This document shows, piece by piece, positions 60,313-64,000 of a DNA stretch of 64,000 nucleotides. The notes below the pieces were generated by a model, which saw nothing but the letters and a program-made list of their open reading frames with translations, was not told the origin of the DNA and did no database searches. The DNA is taken from NCBI RefSeq assembly GCF_002008365.1, contig NZ_MRDL01000066.1, positions 17,098 through 81,097 on the forward strand, given 5' to 3'. Positions within the stretch are counted from its first letter, which is position 1. Every line of letters starts with the position of its first letter. Both the position numbers and the translations under genes were made by a program. This DNA comes from Rhizobium leguminosarum bv. viciae USDA 2370. GTDB lineage: Bacteria > Pseudomonadota > Alphaproteobacteria > Rhizobiales > Rhizobiaceae.

Positions 60313-61200
60313 ATGACGATGATCTTCGGCATTCCCCTGCAGGCGCTGTTCGGCCAGCTGCTGATCGGCCTGATCAACGGTTCGTTCTATGCGCTGCTCA
60401 GCCTCGGCCTCGCCATCATCTTCGGCCTGCTCCGGGTGATCAACTTCGCCCATGGCGCGCAATATATGCTCGGCGCCTTCGTCGCCTACCTGCTGCTGAC
60501 CTATGCCGGCATCGGCTACTGGCCGACGCTGATCCTGGCGCCCGTGATCGTCGGCCTTGCCGGCGCTATCATCGAGCGGCTGTTCCTGCGCCGGCTCTAC
60601 GATCTCGATCCGCTCTACGGCCTGCTCTTCACCTTCGGCCTGGCGCTCGCGGTCGAGGGCACCTTCCGCTATCTCTACGGCTCTTCCGGCCAGCCCTATG
60701 CGACGCCGGCTGCGCTTGCCGGCGGCGCCAACCTCGGCTTCATGTTCCTGCCGATCTATCGCGGCTGGGTGGTCGTCGTGTCGCTCGTCGTCTGCCTCGG
60801 CACCTGGCTGCTGATCGAGAAGACCAAGCTCGGCGCTTATCTGCGCGCTGCCACGGAAAACGCCGTGCTGGTGCAGGTCTTCGGCGTCAACGTGCCGGTG
60901 CTCTTGACGCTCACTTACGCGCTCGGGGCGGGTCTCGCCGCCTTTGCCGGTGTGCTGGCGGCGCCGATCTACCAGGTCTCGCCGCTGATGGGCTCGAACA
61001 TGATCATCGTCGTCTTCGCCGTGGTCGTCGTCGGCGGCATGGGATCGATCATGGGCGCGATCATCACCGGTTATGTGCTCGGCATCGCCGAGGGCCTGAC
61101 CAAGGTCTTCTATCCCGAGGCTTCCAACATCGTGATCTTCGTCATCATGGCGATCGTGCTTCTTATCAGGCCCGCGGGCCTCTTCGGACGGGATGCGTGA
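60313..61200 (+). CDS. Branched-chain amino acid type importer permease (LivH-like)
   Basis: 295 residues, about eight membrane segments. LivH signatures: LINGSFYALLSLGLAIIFGL, RVINFAHGAQYMLGAFVAY and FAVVVVGGMGSIMGAIITGY. It pairs with the LivM-like permease. Four-base gap after the second ATPase gene. Confidence 0.93.
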   Translation: MTMIFGIPLQALFGQLLIGLINGSFYALLSLGLAIIFGLLRVINFAHGAQYMLGAFVAYLLLTYAGIGYWPTLILAPVIVGLAGAIIERLFLRRLYDLDPLYGLLFTFGLALAVEGTFRYLYGSSGQPYATPAALAGGANLGFMFLPIYRGWVVVVSLVVCLGTWLLIEKTKLGAYLRAATENAVLVQVFGVNVPVLLTLTYALGAGLAAFAGVLAAPIYQVSPLMGSNMIIVVFAVVVVGGMGSIMGAIITGYVLGIAEGLTKVFYPEASNIVIFVIMAIVLLIRPAGLFGRDA

Positions 61201-61201
61201 C

Positions 61202-62191
61202 ATGGCTGACATCACCGAAACCATCCAAACGGAAAAAAGCCGAACCGCCCTTTCGGTGCAGGCGGGTTTTCTGCTGGCGGGGCTGCTGCTCCTGCTGCTG
61301 GCGCCGTTTTTCTTCTATCCAATCTTCCTGATGAAGCTGCTCTGCTTCGCGCTCTTTGCCTGCGCCTTCAACCTGCTGCTCGGCTATACCGGCTTGCTTT
61401 CCTTCGGCCATGCCACCTTCTTCGGTGGAGCGGCCTATTTCACCGCCTACACGGTGAAGGCATGGGGCCTGCCGCCGGAACTCGGCATCCTGATTGGGGT
61501 GGTGGGCGCGGCGTTTCTCGGCCTCGTCATGGGTTTCTTCGCCATCCGCCGTCAGGGCATCTATTTCGCGATGATCACGCTGGCGCTGTCGCAGATGTTC
61601 TTCTTCTTCTGCCTGCAGGCGGAGTTCACCGAAGGCGAGGACGGCATCCAGTCGGTGCCGCGCGGCCATCTCTTCGGCTTTATCGATCTGAACAGCTCGA
61701 CCAACATGTATTATTTCGTGCTGGCTGTTTTCATCATCGGCGTGCTGATCATCTGGCGCTTCATCAATTCGCCCTTCGGCATGATCCTGAAATCGATCCG
61801 CGAAAATGAGCAGCGGGCAATCTCGCTCGGTTATTCCGTAGCCCGCTACAAGCTCGGCGCTTTCGTCATGTCGGCCGCGCTTGCCGGGCTCGCGGGTGCT
61901 GTGAAATCGATCGTTTTCCAGTTTGCGACGCTGACCGACGTCGCCTGGCAGATGTCGGGCGAAGTGATCCTGATGACGCTGCTCGGCGGCATCGGCACGC
62001 TGATCGGCCCGCTCTTCGGAGCCGGGCTGGTGGTGGCGCTGGAAAACTACCTCGCCACCTCGGAATTCCCGGTGACGATCATCACCGGCATCGTCTTCAT
62101 GGTCTGCGTGCTGATCTTCCGCCGGGGCATCATCGGCGAATTCTACGCCTCGCGGCTGGGGCGGAAACTGGGCTTCGTCTATCGCCGCTGA
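61202..62191 (+). CDS. Branched-chain amino acid type importer permease (LivM-like)
   Basis: 329 residues, eight or more membrane segments. LivM signatures: LGYTGLLSFGHATFFGGAAY, IRRQGIYFAMITLALSQMFF, and IRENEQRAISLGYSVARYKL. Start at 61202 is one base after the LivH-like stop; an ATG nine bases earlier is possible. Confidence 0.93.
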   Translation: MADITETIQTEKSRTALSVQAGFLLAGLLLLLLAPFFFYPIFLMKLLCFALFACAFNLLLGYTGLLSFGHATFFGGAAYFTAYTVKAWGLPPELGILIGVVGAAFLGLVMGFFAIRRQGIYFAMITLALSQMFFFFCLQAEFTEGEDGIQSVPRGHLFGFIDLNSSTNMYYFVLAVFIIGVLIIWRFINSPFGMILKSIRENEQRAISLGYSVARYKLGAFVMSAALAGLAGAVKSIVFQFATLTDVAWQMSGEVILMTLLGGIGTLIGPLFGAGLVVALENYLATSEFPVTIITGIVFMVCVLIFRRGIIGEFYASRLGRKLGFVYRR

Positions 62192-62264
62192 ACGGGCGGA
62201 CCTCTCTCTTTCCGGAAAGAATCCCTCTTTCCCGGGAAAAGAGACGGGCGGCGGCGCTGCGACT

Positions 62265-62296
62265 CTTCCTCTCCCCGTGCTGCGGGGAGAGGGAAG
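62265..62296. repeat. GC-rich palindrome between the importer and GMC oxidoreductase genes
   Basis: CTTCCTCTCCCCG and CGGGGAGAGGGAAG form a long hairpin with a short loop. Such CTCTCCCC/GGGGAGAG palindromes are dispersed in Rhizobium genomes. It may attenuate or stabilise the upstream transcript. Confidence 0.6.
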
Positions 62297-62325
62297 CGGC
62301 AAGCATCTGGAGTCTCGTGCGGGGC

Positions 62326-63921
62326 ATGGATCGTTACGACTACATCATCATCGGGGCAGGCAGCGCCGGCTGCGTGCTTGCCAACCGGCTGTCCGCCGAT
62401 GGCAGGAGCCGCGTGCTGCTGCTCGAGGCTGGCGGCAGCGACAATTATCACTGGATCCATATTCCGGTCGGTTATCTCTATTGCATCAACAATCCGCGCA
62501 CCGACTGGTGCTTCACCACAGCGCCGGAAGCGGGATTGAACGGCCGGGCGTTGAGCTATCCGCGCGGCAAGGTGCTTGGCGGCTGTTCGTCGATCAACGG
62601 CATGATCTACATGCGCGGCCAGGCGCGCGATTACGACCTCTGGCGGCAGATGGGCTGCACCGGCTGGGGTTGGGACGATGTTCTGCCCTTCTTCCGCAAG
62701 TCCGAGGATTTTTATCGCGGCGAAGACGAGATGCATGGTGCCGGCGGCGAATGGCGCATTGAGAAGGCGCGTGTGCGCTGGGCCGTGCTCGATGCCTTTC
62801 AGCAGGCGGCCAGGGAAGCAGGCATCCCTGAGACCGCGGATTTCAACCGCGGCAGCAACGAAGGTTCCGGCTATTTCGACGTCAACCAGCGTTCCGGCAT
62901 TCGCTGGAACACCTCGAAGGCCTTCCTGCGCCCGGCGATGAAGCGCTCCAACCTGACCGTCCTGACCAAAGCGCAGGTCCGGCGGCTGCTGGTGGAGGAG
63001 GGCGCCGTTGCCGGCGTCGAATTCCAGCATGGTGGCGTGGCGAAACGCGCCTATGCTGCGAAAGAAACCGTCCTTTCGGCCGGTTCGATCGGCTCGCCGC
63101 ATATCCTGGAACTGTCAGGCATCGGCAGGGGCGAGGTTCTCCAGCGGGCGGGTGTCGATGTCGTCACCGAGGTGAAGGGTGTCGGCGAGAACCTGCAGGA
63201 CCATCTGCAGCTGCGTCTGGCCTATAAGGTCACAGGCGTTCCGACGCTGAACGAGAAGGCGACGAAGCTGATCGGCAAGGCGGCGATCGGGCTCGAATAT
63301 CTCGTCCGCCGCTCCGGGCCGATGGCAATGGCGCCGAGCCAGCTCGGCATCTTCACCCGCTCAGGCCCGGACCGGGAAACGCCTGATCTGCAATATCACG
63401 TGCAACCGGTATCGCTGGAGAAGTTCGGCGATCCCGTCCATCCTTTCCCGGCGATCACGGCGAGCGTCTGCAATCTCAGGCCGGAAAGCCGGGGTTCGGT
63501 GCACCTGTCGAGCCCGGATTTTGCCGCCCAGCCGACGATCAGCCCGAAATACCTCTCGACGCAGCGCGATCGTGACATAGCTGTCCGTTCAATACGATTG
63601 ACGCGCAAGATCGTCGCGCAGCCTTCCTTTGCCCGTTTCAAGCCGGAGGAATTCAAGCCGGGACCCGCCTATCAGACGGAGGCCGATCTGGAGCGGGTGG
63701 CGGGCGATATCGGCACGACGATCTTCCATCCCGTCGGCACCTGCCGCATGGGCGCCGACAGGGACAGCGTCGTCGATCCCAGGCTGAGATTCCGGGCGCT
63801 CGGCAAGCTGAGGATCGCCGACGCCTCGGTGATGCCGTTGATCACCTCGGGCAACACCAATTCGCCGACGATCATGATCGCCGAAAAGGCGGCAGCAATG
63901 ATCCTCGAAGACAATCGATAG
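62326..63921 (+). CDS. GMC-family flavin oxidoreductase (choline dehydrogenase-like)
   Basis: 531 residues. N-terminal FAD motif YIIIGAGSAGCVLANRL, the GMC signature PRGKVLGGCSSINGMIYMRG, and the second signature AGSIGSPHILELSGIGRG. The active-site histidine is in HPVGTCRMGAD; the C-terminal partner region SGNTNSPTIMIAEKAAAMIL has Asn at the second position. Relatives oxidise choline or other alcohols; no betaine aldehyde dehydrogenase gene is present here, so choline is not assured. It follows the importer in the same direction and may act on the imported compound. Confidence 0.9.
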   Translation: MDRYDYIIIGAGSAGCVLANRLSADGRSRVLLLEAGGSDNYHWIHIPVGYLYCINNPRTDWCFTTAPEAGLNGRALSYPRGKVLGGCSSINGMIYMRGQARDYDLWRQMGCTGWGWDDVLPFFRKSEDFYRGEDEMHGAGGEWRIEKARVRWAVLDAFQQAAREAGIPETADFNRGSNEGSGYFDVNQRSGIRWNTSKAFLRPAMKRSNLTVLTKAQVRRLLVEEGAVAGVEFQHGGVAKRAYAAKETVLSAGSIGSPHILELSGIGRGEVLQRAGVDVVTEVKGVGENLQDHLQLRLAYKVTGVPTLNEKATKLIGKAAIGLEYLVRRSGPMAMAPSQLGIFTRSGPDRETPDLQYHVQPVSLEKFGDPVHPFPAITASVCNLRPESRGSVHLSSPDFAAQPTISPKYLSTQRDRDIAVRSIRLTRKIVAQPSFARFKPEEFKPGPAYQTEADLERVAGDIGTTIFHPVGTCRMGADRDSVVDPRLRFRALGKLRIADASVMPLITSGNTNSPTIMIAEKAAAMILEDNR

Positions 63922-63969
63922 GAGGTGGCATGAAAGAGGCCGCGGCCGTTGAGAGAACGGATCACTGAG

Positions 63970-64000
63970 ATGCAGATGATGATCGAGGGACAGTCACACT
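63970..64000 (+). CDS. Possible gene start truncated by the window edge
   Basis: An ATG at 63970 opens a frame reading MQMMIEGQSH to the window end. It is 48 bases after the GMC gene in the same direction. Too short to identify; the ribosome site is weak. Confidence 0.25.
   Translation, partial: MQMMIEGQSH

Noticed and set aside
60070..62302. Two long Asp/Glu/His/Gln-rich minus-strand frames
   Set aside because: Shadows of the importer permease genes; their composition is what antisense of hydrophobic codons gives.

Overview
The window looks like a Rhizobium-type alphaproteobacterium, close to the R. etli / R. leguminosarum group. The evidence is GC-rich coding, a hybrid FixL / FixK / FxkR oxygen circuit of the kind described in those species, DUF982 and BON proteins, a Porin_2-type porin, rhizobial palindromic repeats, and many ATGA-coupled operons. 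No replication, rRNA, tRNA, IS or CRISPR features were seen, so the replicon cannot be named; the mix of genes would fit a large plasmid or chromid.

Bases 1-24,440 form a microaerobic and stress island. It starts with the tail of a zinc alcohol dehydrogenase, then a DegP-like protease, a triple-BON protein, the oxygen-sensing circuit (fixK and a hybrid heme-PAS fixL on the minus strand, with a divergent OmpR-type fxkR), a GNAT-like hypothetical, Hsp20, a second BON protein, and an operon of a beta-CASP metallo-beta-lactamase RNase, a 117-aa unknown, acetate kinase and phosphoketolase. A CBS-BON protein, a damaged ABC membrane protein, a class III cyclase, a VIT1/CCC1-like transporter, DUF302, EF-hand and DUF982 proteins follow. 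Nine FixK-type boxes (TTG[AC]-N6-[T]CAA) sit 50-120 bases before nine of these genes, and a K-box lies before fixK. I read this as one local FixK regulon: low oxygen is sensed by heme-PAS, passed through FxkR and FixK, and turns on acetyl-phosphate ATP production plus envelope and protein protection. The island also holds gene debris (an EF-hand fragment and an Hsp20 fragment). Its right end carries a PepSY / cytochrome b561 / PepSY / response regulator / histidine kinase module.

Bases 24,960-33,242 hold a GntR regulator coupled to a transsulfuration-family PLP enzyme, a sugar-type ABC importer, a calcineurin-like phosphoesterase and peptidase T. Bases 33,280-39,610 hold a SleB-type hydrolase lipoprotein, the sulfate importer cysA-cysW-cysT-sbp, and a divergent porin with a clear terminator.

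Bases 39,628-48,469 hold a ptsN paralogue followed, on the same strand, by the complete potassium system kdpF-A-B-C-D-E, with two further tiny membrane ORFs (27 and 51 aa) and a KdpE-like direct repeat upstream. Bases 48,862-57,439 carry a polyol dehydrogenase, DedA, a flavin disulfide oxidoreductase with DUF4126, a LysR/nitrilase divergent pair, glutaryl-CoA dehydrogenase, a cupin and a second LysR gene. Bases 57,614-63,921 carry a complete branched-chain amino acid type ABC importer and a GMC oxidoreductase in the same direction.
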